Below, piece by piece: positions 15,586 to 24,200 of a DNA stretch of 64,000 nt. The stretch comes from CAYOWK01 sp964407665 (lineage in GTDB: Bacteria > Pseudomonadota > Alphaproteobacteria > Caulobacterales > Hyphomonadaceae). Below the pieces are notes generated by a model. That model was given only the letters and a program-made list of their open reading frames with translations. It did no database searches and was not told the DNA's origin. The first letter of the stretch is position 1. Each line of letters opens with the position of its first letter. Made by a program: the position numbers and the translations under genes. The stretch covers positions 1 through 64,000 of the forward strand of contig CAYOWK010000013.1 of NCBI GenBank assembly GCA_964407665.1. Direction: 5' to 3'.

Positions 15586-16650
15586 TTGCCCAAGGACAAC
15601 TTCCGTAACCGCCCCCCCAGGGGCCCTGCCCCTGGCGGCCAAAAGCCCCGTCCCGCTCAATCCCGGGATGGTCTGGCCCGCGATGGTAAGCCTCACAGCG
15701 GCGTGCGTCGCGCCGATGCCGCAGACCGCACGCCGCGCGCACCGCTTCCTGACTTCGAGGCGATGGCCGCACATGAGCGCGAAGACCAGACGCCTTGGGA
15801 TCGTCGGGGCGACAAAGGTGGCGGCGCTCCCCGCCCTTCCGGCGGACACGGACAGCCGGGCGGCTATGGCAATCAGCGCCGCAGCGGTCCCCCCGGGCGC
15901 CGCCCTGAACAGCGCACGTCATCTTTCGAGGAGAACGGCGACGTCTGGCTGTGGGGGCTGCACGCCGTGGGCGCCGCGCTGGCCAACCCCCGCCGCAAGA
16001 TCACGCTGGCCCTGATGACGCGCAACGGCGCCATCCGCCTGAAACTCGATCCGGACGACCTGCCGCCCTTCGCCACGCTGGCCGAACCCGACGCGATGGA
16101 CCGCCGCCTGCCGGACGGCGCCGTCCACCAGGGCGCCGCCGTCCTTGCGGCCCCCCTGGACACGCTGGACCTCTCGGAAGCCGTCATGCGTCCGGAGAAA
16201 CCCCTGATCATTCTCGATCAGGTCACCGATCCACAGAACGTCGGCGCGATCATCCGGACCGCCGCAGCCTTCGGCGTCGGCGCCGTCATCCTGCAGACCC
16301 GCAACGCTCCCGCGCTGGGCGGCGCGCTTGCCAAGGCCGCTGCCGGAGCCATCGAGACGGTCGAGGAGATCCGCGTCGTGAACATCGCCCGCGCCGCCAC
16401 CGAACTGACCGACGCCGGCTGGTGCGTCGTGGGACTCGCTGGCGAAGCGGAGATGTCGCTGGCCGAAGCGCTCGACACGCCCCTGCCCGTCGCGATCGTG
16501 CTTGGCGCCGAGGGAGATGGCATGCGCCAGAACGTGGCCGCACACTGCACGCGTCTTGCGCGCATCCCGATCGAGCCTGACATGGAAAGCCTCAACGTCT
16601 CCAACGCGGCGGCCGTAGCTTTCTACGAATTAAGGCGACGGCGCACCTAG
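15586..16650 (+). CDS. rlmB: 23S rRNA (guanosine-2'-O-)-methyltransferase RlmB-like (SpoU/TrmH family)
   Basis: This is a SPOUT-class methyltransferase. The N-terminal ~115 residues are a Pro/Gly/Arg-rich, probably disordered tail, followed by the substrate-binding domain (WLWGLHAVGAALANPRRKI) and the trefoil-knot catalytic domain. Family motifs are PLIILDQVTDPQNVGAIIRT, IVLGAEGDGMRQNV and IPIEPDMESLNVSNAAAVAF. The expected target is G2251 in the 23S P loop. The proposed TTG at 15586 has GGAG 10 bases upstream; an in-frame TTG at 15529 would add 19 residues, so the start is uncertain. It is divergent from the Y RNA array. Confidence 0.88.
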   Translation: MPKDNFRNRPPRGPAPGGQKPRPAQSRDGLARDGKPHSGVRRADAADRTPRAPLPDFEAMAAHEREDQTPWDRRGDKGGGAPRPSGGHGQPGGYGNQRRSGPPGRRPEQRTSSFEENGDVWLWGLHAVGAALANPRRKITLALMTRNGAIRLKLDPDDLPPFATLAEPDAMDRRLPDGAVHQGAAVLAAPLDTLDLSEAVMRPEKPLIILDQVTDPQNVGAIIRTAAAFGVGAVILQTRNAPALGGALAKAAAGAIETVEEIRVVNIARAATELTDAGWCVVGLAGEAEMSLAEALDTPLPVAIVLGAEGDGMRQNVAAHCTRLARIPIEPDMESLNVSNAAAVAFYELRRRRT

Positions 16651-16696
16651 TCCGGGGCATCAAGGTCGTCTGGCTGGGGGAGTTGATGAGGCCTTG

Positions 16697-17815
16697 ATGA
16701 AACTGCTGTGCGCAGTGGCATTTGCCGCCGTCTTCGTCCTGCCGGCGGCTGCGTGCAGCGGCAGCGGCGGGCCCGACCCACAGGTCATCAGCAGCCCTGG
16801 GCCCACGGCGGGCCCACCCTCACCGCCGCCGTCGCCTGCGCCGCCGGTCGCCTCTCCCGCCCTGCCGCCCGCCGCTGCCCCGGCAGACCTGATCTGGGGC
16901 GTCAACGGCCATCCCTTTACGGCGCATCCTGGCATCAGTTGGGAGCAGCAGCTCGATCTCGTGAAACAACTCGGCGCGCGCCAGTACCGGGTCAACCTCG
17001 GCGGCGCGACAACGCCAGCGGATCTCCAGCGGCTCGTCACCCTTGCGGAGGCGCGCGGCCTCCAGATTCTGCCGATAATCTCGCCTCCCGTCTCCCTCGA
17101 GACCGAGACAGCAGAGGTCATCCGGGCCCGGTCGTTCGACTACGCGAAGCAGTTTGCCGCCGCATTCAAGGGCCGCATGCCGGTCTGGGAACTGGGCAAT
17201 GAACTGGAGGTCTACGCGATCATCCAGCCCTGCGAGATGCAGGACAATGGCGTGCAGTATCCCTGTGCCTGGGGTCCCGCCGGCGGCGTAGGCCCGCTGG
17301 AGTATTACGGACCGAGATGGGCGAAGGTCAGCGCCGCCCTGAAGGGTTTGTCCGAAGGCGTCTCCGCCGCCGATCCCGGCGCGCTCAAGGCGATGGGGAC
17401 CGCAGGCTGGGGCCACACCGGCGCGTTCGACCGGATGAAGGCGGACGGGATCGCCTGGGACATCTCCGTCTGGCACGACTACGACAAGGACAACGCCTGG
17501 GCGATGGAAAAGCTGGCGGCCTTCGGGAAGCCGATCTGGATCACGGAATTCAATCACCCGCTGGGAAGCACGGACGGCGAAGCCGCCCAGGCCGCAGGTC
17601 TGCAGGAACGGATCGTTCGCTATCGAAGCTACCGCGAGCGCTACAATGTCCAGGCCGCACACGTCTACGAACTGCTCGACGAGCCTTACTGGACAGGATT
17701 CGAGTCGGTGATGGGACTGTACCGCGTCGGGCGGAATGCATCCGGTCAGTGGGCGACCACCGGTCCCAAGCCCGCTTTCACGGCCATGCAGGATCTCATC
17801 GACGACGGGAAGTGA
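16697..17815 (+). CDS. Glycoside hydrolase-like lipoprotein, clan GH-A fold
   Basis: This 372-residue protein has a lipoprotein signal (MKLLCAVAFAAVFVLPAAAC), then a Pro/Ser-rich linker of about 40 residues. The TIM-barrel-like domain starts DLIWGVNGHPFTAHPGISWE. The acid/base Glu is likely in VWELGNELEVYA near residue 169 and the nucleophile Glu in KPIWITEFNHPLGS near 283, the spacing and N-E signature of clan A glycosidases (GH5/GH39-like). The polysaccharide substrate is unknown. GATGAGG precedes the start. It lies 46 bases after rlmB and could be cotranscribed. Confidence 0.75.
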   Translation: MKLLCAVAFAAVFVLPAAACSGSGGPDPQVISSPGPTAGPPSPPPSPAPPVASPALPPAAAPADLIWGVNGHPFTAHPGISWEQQLDLVKQLGARQYRVNLGGATTPADLQRLVTLAEARGLQILPIISPPVSLETETAEVIRARSFDYAKQFAAAFKGRMPVWELGNELEVYAIIQPCEMQDNGVQYPCAWGPAGGVGPLEYYGPRWAKVSAALKGLSEGVSAADPGALKAMGTAGWGHTGAFDRMKADGIAWDISVWHDYDKDNAWAMEKLAAFGKPIWITEFNHPLGSTDGEAAQAAGLQERIVRYRSYRERYNVQAAHVYELLDEPYWTGFESVMGLYRVGRNASGQWATTGPKPAFTAMQDLIDDGK

Positions 17816-17971
17816 TCGCGCGCTCCGCCGTCGATAGCTGCGGCCCGGCGCAAACCAGAGTCACCCCCAACACATGTCCAGCCGCCGTCCGGACACGGAC
17901 AGCTTGCTGTGCGTGATCCTCGCACCTCATCTTGAGCCTGTCGAAAGACGTGAGGGACGCGGCCCGTCAGG

Positions 17972-18540
17972 CCGCACCCGCAAAAATTTTCACCCCAACT
18001 TTCCCCACCCCCTCCAGCGTCCCGTAAAGTGTCATCGTCTTTCCGGAGCAGGCGCTCGTGTCGACTGAACGCGGAGCCGGAGGGATATGCGATCTACGGG
18101 TCGTGGCGCGCAAACAGGTGGCGCGCTGCGGTCGGCGATCTGGCTCGGCATGGGGAGCGGGAGGAAAAAGCCCGTGGCAAACCTCGCCCGTCTTGAGGCG
18201 CGCGGAGCAGATCGCGATCAGGATGAAATCCTGATCGTGTGAAGATGCTCCGCCAACAGGAAGACAGACCGGATTCACGCGCCCGGACCGGGCGCGATCC
18301 GGTCTGGGTCCGTCCTGGCGACAGGCGGCGTCTAATGTGGGACCGCGATGGCCAGCGAAAGCTGGCCGGGACAGAGACGGAGCCCGCGCGCCAGGTTGAA
18401 TGATCGCATGCGCGGAGGCGGGACGCAGGTCTCACCCATTTTTGCGCGCTACCACTACCCGAGGCGGCTCTCGCCTCCGCGCACCGCCTGCATCCGTGTG
18501 GGCAAGACGACAGCATCACGGACGGCGTCAGCCGGTCCCG
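17972..18540 (+). repeat. Long dispersed repeat, copy A (569 bp)
   Basis: This near-identical element occurs in inverted orientation at 31293-31761. It contains several hairpins: CCAGC-GAA-GCTGG type near 18350, an arm pair ACCGG...CCGGT near 18275-18315, and TGCGCGGAGGCG against CGCCTCCGCGCA near the 3' end. Compared with copy B it has an extra 105 bases (18142-18246) holding a perfect 10-bp hairpin CGATCAGGAT/ATCCTGATCG at 18215-18237. There is no transposase and no clear terminal target duplication. The flanking 17816-17971 shows only a degenerate palindrome CTCATCTTGAG...; I see no gene there. Confidence 0.8.
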
Positions 18541-18643
18541 ATGAAGGGTCATGCCGGCGGCTGACGCAGCGGGCTGTGCTCGGGCGCCAATGTCGCTATT
18601 GTCCGCGTGGAGTCGCGCCGGGACGGCGTGTGGAGGGATAATC

Positions 18644-19729
18644 ATGCGCAACCTCGCGATCGTGCTGTTCGCACTTGTTGCGATTGCAGCCGGCGGCCTG
18701 TGGATCTTCGCGGAGGTGGGCCAGCCTGCCGATCCCGTCGCCGAGCTGGCGCCTCAGTCCGAACCGCTGGTTCCCGAACCCGTAGCGCCGGCGCCCTCTG
18801 CGGTTCAAGCCGCTCCCGAGGCGCGTAGCGCCGAACCGGAGCCGGTTCGAGCCGAGGAGACTACGCCTGCGCCCGAACCCAAGCATGAACTGGCCTCGAA
18901 GGACGCGCCTCCGGCCCCCGCCACAGCGCCTGCGCCGCCAGCCGTGGCCACAACAGTTCCGCCGGGCGCGTCGCTGGCTCCCGGCCAGTCAACGGGCCTG
19001 CAGGCTGAACTGGAAAGCGCTGCCCGAAACATCCCTGGCCTGTCTGCCCAGCGCACACCCCCCGTCGTCGCAGAGGCTGCGCCGCCGGTCGGTCCAGCCG
19101 AGACTCCCGAACTCCGGTCCGCGCCTGCCCCCGTTGAGCGGCGTGCGCAGACCGCAAGGGTCGCCGAAGCTGCCCCTGCAGAAGCCGCCCCATCGGTACT
19201 CGCCTCCGAGTTCCGGTCCCGGCAGGTCGCCTACAACCGCCCGCCCTCGAAACTGGTGCTGGGCCGCCCCATCGATGTGTCGCTGGTCATCAACGCGACC
19301 GCTGATGAGGAAGCCGCCCGCGAAGCTCTGGAAGGATTCCAGGGCGAGATTGTCGAACGCGACGTCGAGCTCTCGAACATCGTCTCGGCCCAGCTGACCG
19401 GCGTCGGATTCGACATCGTCTCCCAGTCCGTCGAACGCCAGAAGCTGTCGGAACGCACGCTCAACCGCTGGCAATGGCGAATCACCCCGACCGAGCCAGG
19501 GACACACACGCTCATCCTGGAAATATTCGGCTATCAGTCCGGCGCGCTCGAAGCCGAGCCGCTCGACGCCTACCGCGACGAGATCGTCGTCGAAGTCCGC
19601 GAACTCGACCGGATCGTCAATCTGGCCCAGCGCTACCAACCCGTGTTTGCGGTGGTCGCGGGGGTCGCCGGCGCCCTGTCCGCGCTCGTGGCGCTGCTGC
19701 GCTTCCGGGCGGATCGAAAGAAAAAATAA
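18644..19729 (+). CDS. Membrane-anchored protein with Pro/Ala/Glu-rich linker and C-terminal beta-sandwich-like domain
   Basis: This 361-residue protein starts with an N-terminal membrane helix (MRNLAIVLFALVAIAAGGLW). About 170 residues rich in Pro, Ala and Glu follow. A folded part then runs from about residue 195 (YNRPPSKLVLGRPIDVSLVI) through VELSNIVSAQLTGVGFDIVS and LNRWQWRITPTEPGTHTLIL. A second hydrophobic helix (FAVVAGVAGALSALVALLRF) sits at the C-terminus with a Lys-rich end. The Q...W.W...P...G...L pattern resembles a domain I recall from some CHAT/caspase/TIR conflict proteins; this is from memory. GGAGGG precedes the start. Function is unknown. It directly follows repeat copy A. 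Confidence 0.65.
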   Translation: MRNLAIVLFALVAIAAGGLWIFAEVGQPADPVAELAPQSEPLVPEPVAPAPSAVQAAPEARSAEPEPVRAEETTPAPEPKHELASKDAPPAPATAPAPPAVATTVPPGASLAPGQSTGLQAELESAARNIPGLSAQRTPPVVAEAAPPVGPAETPELRSAPAPVERRAQTARVAEAAPAEAAPSVLASEFRSRQVAYNRPPSKLVLGRPIDVSLVINATADEEAAREALEGFQGEIVERDVELSNIVSAQLTGVGFDIVSQSVERQKLSERTLNRWQWRITPTEPGTHTLILEIFGYQSGALEAEPLDAYRDEIVVEVRELDRIVNLAQRYQPVFAVVAGVAGALSALVALLRFRADRKKK

Positions 19730-19886
19730 GGGATTTCGATCAATGACGGGCAGCTGAGAATCAGATTTGTGTGAAACCCCTCGCCGACTGGTATTTTCGC
19801 TGGCGGCGCGACGGCAAGTACCCGTAACCTCCTGCGTGTTCGTGCGTTAGACCCAAGAACTGGCACCCGAGGCTGGCGGCTCCCCC

Positions 19887-20450
19887 ATGGCTACCCTGAT
19901 CACCGAAAAGGCGTCGCAGTACGCCATTCGCCCCGCTCGCGGGAATGAAGTCGGCGTGCTGCAGAACATCGACCTTGCCTCCGCCACCCTGTTCCGGGGC
20001 ACAGGCCTGATCGATTTTGGCCCCCTCGGCGAACCGAGCGACCCGATCCCGGAAGACCGGCTCCGGAAGGGCTTCGGTGAAGGCCTGATCTGGGTGGCGG
20101 TCGACGATCACGAGGAAGAGCTCGTGGGCTTCGCCCTGTGCTCGGATCGGGGCGAGGACCTCTATCTCGACCAGCTTTCGGTCCTGCCCAGCCACGGCCG
20201 GAAGGGCATCGGAACACGCCTGGTGCGTCGCGCGATCCTTGAGGCCGAGACGCGCGCCTACCGCCGTCTCTCCCTGTCGACCTTCCGCAAGGTCCCCTGG
20301 AATGGGCCCTTCTATCGCAAGCTTGGCTTCCGGGAGGTGCCGGTCTGGCGCCTCCAGGACTGGCAGGTCGAAATCCGCGAGCTCCAGAAGCAGACGATGG
20401 ACGTCCGCCTCAGATGCTTTATGCAGCGGGCAGTGAAATCCACTTCGTAG
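19887..20450 (+). CDS. GNAT family N-acetyltransferase
   Basis: This 187-residue protein has the acetyl-CoA-binding motif A in LYLDQLSVLPSHGRKGIGTRL (core RKGIGTRL, the R/Q-x-x-G-x-G/A loop) and motif B in NGPFYRKLGFREVPVW. The N-terminal segment IRPARGNEVGVLQNIDLASA is typical of GNATs acting on amines. The C-terminal ~20 residues are basic. Its stop lies about 50 bases before the chosen hemB start. The acceptor substrate cannot be told from sequence. Confidence 0.88.
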   Translation: MATLITEKASQYAIRPARGNEVGVLQNIDLASATLFRGTGLIDFGPLGEPSDPIPEDRLRKGFGEGLIWVAVDDHEEELVGFALCSDRGEDLYLDQLSVLPSHGRKGIGTRLVRRAILEAETRAYRRLSLSTFRKVPWNGPFYRKLGFREVPVWRLQDWQVEIRELQKQTMDVRLRCFMQRAVKSTS

Positions 20451-20500
20451 CGCGGGCGACCTTGGGGAGTCGCAAGCGGCGAATGCCGGGAGCTGCCCCA

Positions 20501-21505
20501 ATGCCGAAGTCCCTGACCGTCGGGTCGTTCCCGTCGACGCGCATGCGCCGCCTGCGCCAGCATGACTGGTCCCGCCGCCTCACCCGTGAGACCCGCCCCT
20601 CCCCCGACGACCTCGTCTGGGGCATGATCGTCCATGACGGGACCGAAGCGCGCGTCCCGGTGAAGACGATGCCGGGCCTCGACCGGCTGAATGTCGACGA
20701 GGCCGCCCGCATGGCCGTCCGCGCCCGCGAACTCGGCATCCCGGCAATCGCCATCTTCCCGTTCATCGACGGCTCGCTGAAAGATGAGGCCGGAACCGAA
20801 TCCGCAAATCCGAACGGGCTCATCCCGACCGTCATCCAGGCCATGAAGGCAGCTGCGCCGGAAGTCGGGATCGCCTGCGACGTGGCGCTCGATCCCTTCA
20901 CGACACACGGTCACGACGGCGTCCTCAACGAGGATGGCTATGTCATCAACGACTATACGGTCGCGGCGCTGATCGAGCAGGCGCTCGTGCAGGCGCGCGC
21001 GGGCGCCGACATTGTCGCTCCCTCGGACATGATGGACGGCCGGATCGGCGCCATTCGCGATCACCTCGACGACGCCGGCTTCGAGAAGGTGATGATCCTG
21101 TCCTATGCCGCGAAGTATGCATCGGCGTTCTACGGACCGTATCGCGACGCAGTCGGAACGGCTTCGGTCCTGAAGGGGGACAAGAAGACCTACCAGATGG
21201 ACTTCGGCAACACGGAGGAAGCGCTCCGGGAAGTCGCCATGGACATTCAGGAAGGCGCCGACATGGTCATGGTGAAGCCTGGCCTGCCGTATCTGGATAT
21301 CGTTCAGAGAGTCTCGTCAGAGTTCGGCGTCCCCACCCTGGCCTTCCAGATTTCGGGCGAGTACGCGCAGATCAAGGCTGCCGCCGCGCAGGGCTGGCTC
21401 GACGAGGACAAGGCCATCGTCGAGACCCTGTCAGCATTCAAGCGCGCCGGCGCCTGCGGGGTGGTCACCTACTTCGCCGAGCGTGCAGCCCAGCTGCTGG
21501 GCTGA
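20501..21505 (+). CDS. hemB: Delta-aminolevulinic acid dehydratase (porphobilinogen synthase)
   Basis: This enzyme condenses two 5-aminolevulinate molecules to porphobilinogen in heme synthesis. The Schiff-base lysines are in SYAAKYASAFYGP near residue 204 and MVKPGLPYLDI near 257. The metal loop CDVALDPFTTHGHDG lacks the Cys cluster of zinc enzymes, so this is the Mg-type seen in alphaproteobacteria. The start at 20501 has GGGAG about 9 bases upstream; an ATG at 20483 is the alternative. The 3' end overlaps the convergent VanZ-like gene by 37 bases. Confidence 0.96.
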   Translation: MPKSLTVGSFPSTRMRRLRQHDWSRRLTRETRPSPDDLVWGMIVHDGTEARVPVKTMPGLDRLNVDEAARMAVRARELGIPAIAIFPFIDGSLKDEAGTESANPNGLIPTVIQAMKAAAPEVGIACDVALDPFTTHGHDGVLNEDGYVINDYTVAALIEQALVQARAGADIVAPSDMMDGRIGAIRDHLDDAGFEKVMILSYAAKYASAFYGPYRDAVGTASVLKGDKKTYQMDFGNTEEALREVAMDIQEGADMVMVKPGLPYLDIVQRVSSEFGVPTLAFQISGEYAQIKAAAAQGWLDEDKAIVETLSAFKRAGACGVVTYFAERAAQLLG

Positions 21506-21864
21506 CGCGCCGCCATCCACCGATAGCCGGCCCCACCGATGGCGACGCCGGCTGCTATACCGGCCGCGTCGGCTAGAAAGTCCAGCCCGGAGCCGTCCCG
21601 CCCTATGCCCAGCATGGTCTGGGCGATTTCGGACGTGAGCCCAAAACCCAGCAGGTGACAGGCCCAGAATGCCCGCCCCCGGCAGGACAGCGCCAGGGCG
21701 GCAGGGAGGGCGACGGCGGCAAACGCCAGAAAGTGATAGAGTTTGTCCTGGGCCGGAAAAGCATTCTCCTGCCCGGTCGATGGCCCCAGCAGCAGGGCCG
21801 CCAGCAGCACCAACCCTCCGCCCGAGGCTGCCGCAAGCAACAGCCTCCCTGTCCGGATTGTCAT
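21469..21864 (-). CDS. VanZ family membrane protein
   Basis: This 131-residue protein has about four hydrophobic segments. The VanZ-like signature is seen in FPAQDKLYHFLAFAAVALPA, SEIAQTMLGIGRDGSGLDFL and ADAAGIAAGVAIGG; the D-K-x-x-H-F and S-x-x-Q pairs are the conserved polar residues. The start MTIRTGRLLLAAASG at 21864 has AAGG 8 bases upstream; longer in-frame starts to 21927 exist. It converges on hemB, and the last 37 bases of the two genes overlap. Function is unknown beyond family. Confidence 0.8.
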   Translation of the reverse strand: MTIRTGRLLLAAASGGGLVLLAALLLGPSTGQENAFPAQDKLYHFLAFAAVALPAALALSCRGRAFWACHLLGFGLTSEIAQTMLGIGRDGSGLDFLADAAGIAAGVAIGGAGYRWMAARQPSSWAARSAK

Positions 21865-22026
21865 CCTGATGACCTTCAAGGCAGGCATGCAAATCCCTAT
21901 GTGTCCGATCGTCAGGACATCCTCCACAGGGGCCTACAGCGCGGCGGTGAATTCGCGGTGAAATCCCGCTCGACAGCGCGGGGCGGGCGGCGTTACAGAC
22001 GGCCTTCCTGCGGGAGTTTTAATTCC

Positions 22027-22518
22027 ATGGACCCCTCTGGGTCTCGCGTCGTCATTCGCGGCGCCACCTTCCAAGATATGCCGGACCTGGAGCGGATCGA
22101 AGCCGCGTCCTTTGACGGCGACAGGCTGTCCGGTCGCAGCTTTCGCAGGCTGCTGAAGTCCGCCTCGTGTGACCTCCTTGTTGCGGAGATCGGACACGTG
22201 ATTGCGGGATACGCGATGGTGTTCTACCGGGCATCCACCAGCATCGCTCGCCTCTATTCCATTGCGATCTCTTCAGAGGCGCGGGGCCAGGGCGTTGGCC
22301 GGAAACTGGCGGCAGCGGCTATCGACGCGGCCGCCGGGCGCGGGAAGGAGTCCTTCCGGCTGGAAGTGCGCGAGGACAATGACGGGGCGATTGCGCTCTA
22401 TCGAAAACTCGGTTTTCGCGAGATCGGACGCCGCGAAGACTATTACGAGGACGGCGCTCCTGCGCTGCGCTTCGAAAAGGACCTCATGCCCGTGAAGCGC
22501 GGAGCCCGAGCGGCATGA
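22027..22518 (+). CDS. RimI-like GNAT N-acetyltransferase
   Basis: This 163-residue GNAT protein has motif A in LYSIAISSEARGQGVGRKLAA and motif B in DNDGAIALYRKLGFREIGRR, followed by DYYEDGAPALRFEKDL, a pattern shared with RimI-type N-alpha-acetyltransferases. The stop overlaps the start of the next gene (ATGA), so it is translationally coupled to the ATP-grasp protein. That fixed pairing suggests it modifies the product or substrate of the ligase, not ribosomal protein S18; this is inference. Confidence 0.85.
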   Translation: MDPSGSRVVIRGATFQDMPDLERIEAASFDGDRLSGRSFRRLLKSASCDLLVAEIGHVIAGYAMVFYRASTSIARLYSIAISSEARGQGVGRKLAAAAIDAAAGRGKESFRLEVREDNDGAIALYRKLGFREIGRREDYYEDGAPALRFEKDLMPVKRGARAA

Positions 22519-24017
22519 AAGACTGGATCCTGATCGCCGACGATCTGCGCGACCTTGCGACCCTCGGCGCGCCTTTCCGCATGATGACGACGCGCGACTA
22601 CGTGCTCAAGCCCAAGCTGCTGGCCGGCTCGCGGCCGAAGATCATCAACCTCGCCCGCAACTACAATTACCAGACCGACAGCTACTACGCCTCCCTTCTG
22701 GCGGAAGCGCGCGGTCATCGCGTCATTCCGAGCGTCGAGACGCTGCTGGAGATGCATGCCAAGGATGGTCCCGAGCAGGCCATTCCGGATCTCGAGGAGG
22801 TCCTGAACAGGGACCTTCAGCGGTCCGACAAGGGCGGCGACAAGGGGTCGGAGAAGGCCCCGGCCGCAGGCGACAAAATCCCGGAGCGGATCCTTGTCTG
22901 CTTCGGCGAAACCGAGGACGAGCGGTTCAAGCGCTTTGGACGCATCCTTTTTGACTGGTACCGGGCCCCGGTCATCGCCGTTCAGACGAGCTCCAATGGC
23001 GTTCCCGGCGTCAAGATCAAGCGGATCAAGCTGGCGCCCTTCACGACGCTCAAGGGCGACGAGCTGAAGTTCTTTATCGACGCGCTGACCGAGTACACCG
23101 GACGCGTCTGGAAGTCGCCAAAGGCCCGGATCGTCGCGAAGCACTCCATCGCGGTGCTTTACGACCCTAACGACAAGCTCGCCCCGTCCAGCGTCGAGAC
23201 TCTGAAATACTGGGCCCGCTTCGCCGAGAAAGATGGCGTCGAAGTCGAACCCATCACTCGCAAGGATCTGGCAAAGCTGGCGGAATTCGACGCGCTGTTC
23301 ATCCGCGAGACGACGTCGATCACCAACCACACCTACCGCTTCGCCCGCAGGGCCTGGGCGGAAGGCATGCCGGTCATCGATGATCCGGTCTCGATGATGA
23401 GGTGCACGAACAAGGTCTACCTTTGGGAGCGTCTGTCCGGCGCCGGCCTCCCCTCCCCCCAGACCATCATCATCCAGGAACGAACGTCTCTCGAGGAAGT
23501 CGCCGATACGCTGGGCTTCCCTCTGGTCCTGAAGATCCCCGATGGTTCGTTCTCGCGCGGCGTCAAGAAGGCCAAGGACATGGCCGAGCTGAAAGCCATT
23601 GCGAACGCATTCCTCGAAGACTCCGACCTCGTCATTGCGCAGAAGTTCATCCCCACCGAGTTCGACTGGCGGATCGGCGTTCTCGACAAGCGGGCCATCT
23701 TCGTCTGCCAGTACAAGATGGCGCGGGGCCACTGGCAGATCGTCAACCACAAGACGGATGGGCAGTTCACCGAAGGCGGTTTCCGCACCCTCTCGATCGG
23801 AGAGGCGCCAGACGACATCATGGATATCGGGGTGCGCGCAGCAAACCTGATCGGCGATGGTTTTTACGGCGTAGACATCAAGTCCGGTCCCGATGGCCCC
23901 GTCGTCATCGAGATCAACGACAACCCGAACCTCGAACACGGGATCGAGGACGCTTCAGAAAAGACAGCCGTCTGGACCCACCTCACGGACTGGTTCCTGA
24001 AACGCCTCAACGCCTGA
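22515..24017 (+). CDS. RimK-family ATP-grasp ligase with RLAN-type N-terminal domain
   Basis: This 500-residue protein has an N-terminal ~190 residues (VLKPKLLAGSRPKIINLARN, YQTDSYYASLLAEARGHRVI) matching the RimK-like ATP-grasp N-terminal domain. A Lys/Glu/Asp-rich insert lies near 100-120. The ATP-grasp domain from about 290 on contains LPSPQTIIIQERTSLEEV, PLVLKIPDGSFSRGVKKAKD, VAQKFIPTEFDWRIGVL-like text (here VIAQKFIPTEFDWRIG) and VVIEINDNPNLEHGIED, the metal-binding end. The enzyme should form a peptide or amide bond using ATP. Coupling to the GNAT upstream suggests a modified small peptide. Confidence 0.85.
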   Translation: MKDWILIADDLRDLATLGAPFRMMTTRDYVLKPKLLAGSRPKIINLARNYNYQTDSYYASLLAEARGHRVIPSVETLLEMHAKDGPEQAIPDLEEVLNRDLQRSDKGGDKGSEKAPAAGDKIPERILVCFGETEDERFKRFGRILFDWYRAPVIAVQTSSNGVPGVKIKRIKLAPFTTLKGDELKFFIDALTEYTGRVWKSPKARIVAKHSIAVLYDPNDKLAPSSVETLKYWARFAEKDGVEVEPITRKDLAKLAEFDALFIRETTSITNHTYRFARRAWAEGMPVIDDPVSMMRCTNKVYLWERLSGAGLPSPQTIIIQERTSLEEVADTLGFPLVLKIPDGSFSRGVKKAKDMAELKAIANAFLEDSDLVIAQKFIPTEFDWRIGVLDKRAIFVCQYKMARGHWQIVNHKTDGQFTEGGFRTLSIGEAPDDIMDIGVRAANLIGDGFYGVDIKSGPDGPVVIEINDNPNLEHGIEDASEKTAVWTHLTDWFLKRLNA

Positions 24018-24200
24018 CCAGATTGTTCTCTTGCAGCCCAACGCAGCGGCCGAAGCCGATCGCCCGCGCAGCGGCTGTCGGAGCAAACTGAATGGCGCCG
24101 TCAGAAACCAGGCCATCAGGCGAGGACGTCCTCAGCCAGAGCCCGCCTGCAGGGCGAGGAGTAGAGGCTTACCCATCGCACCCGAAGGGAGTCCCCACCG

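Noticed and set aside
17972..18540. Insertion sequence
   Set aside because: No transposase frame, no terminal inverted repeats at the homology ends, and no visible target duplication.
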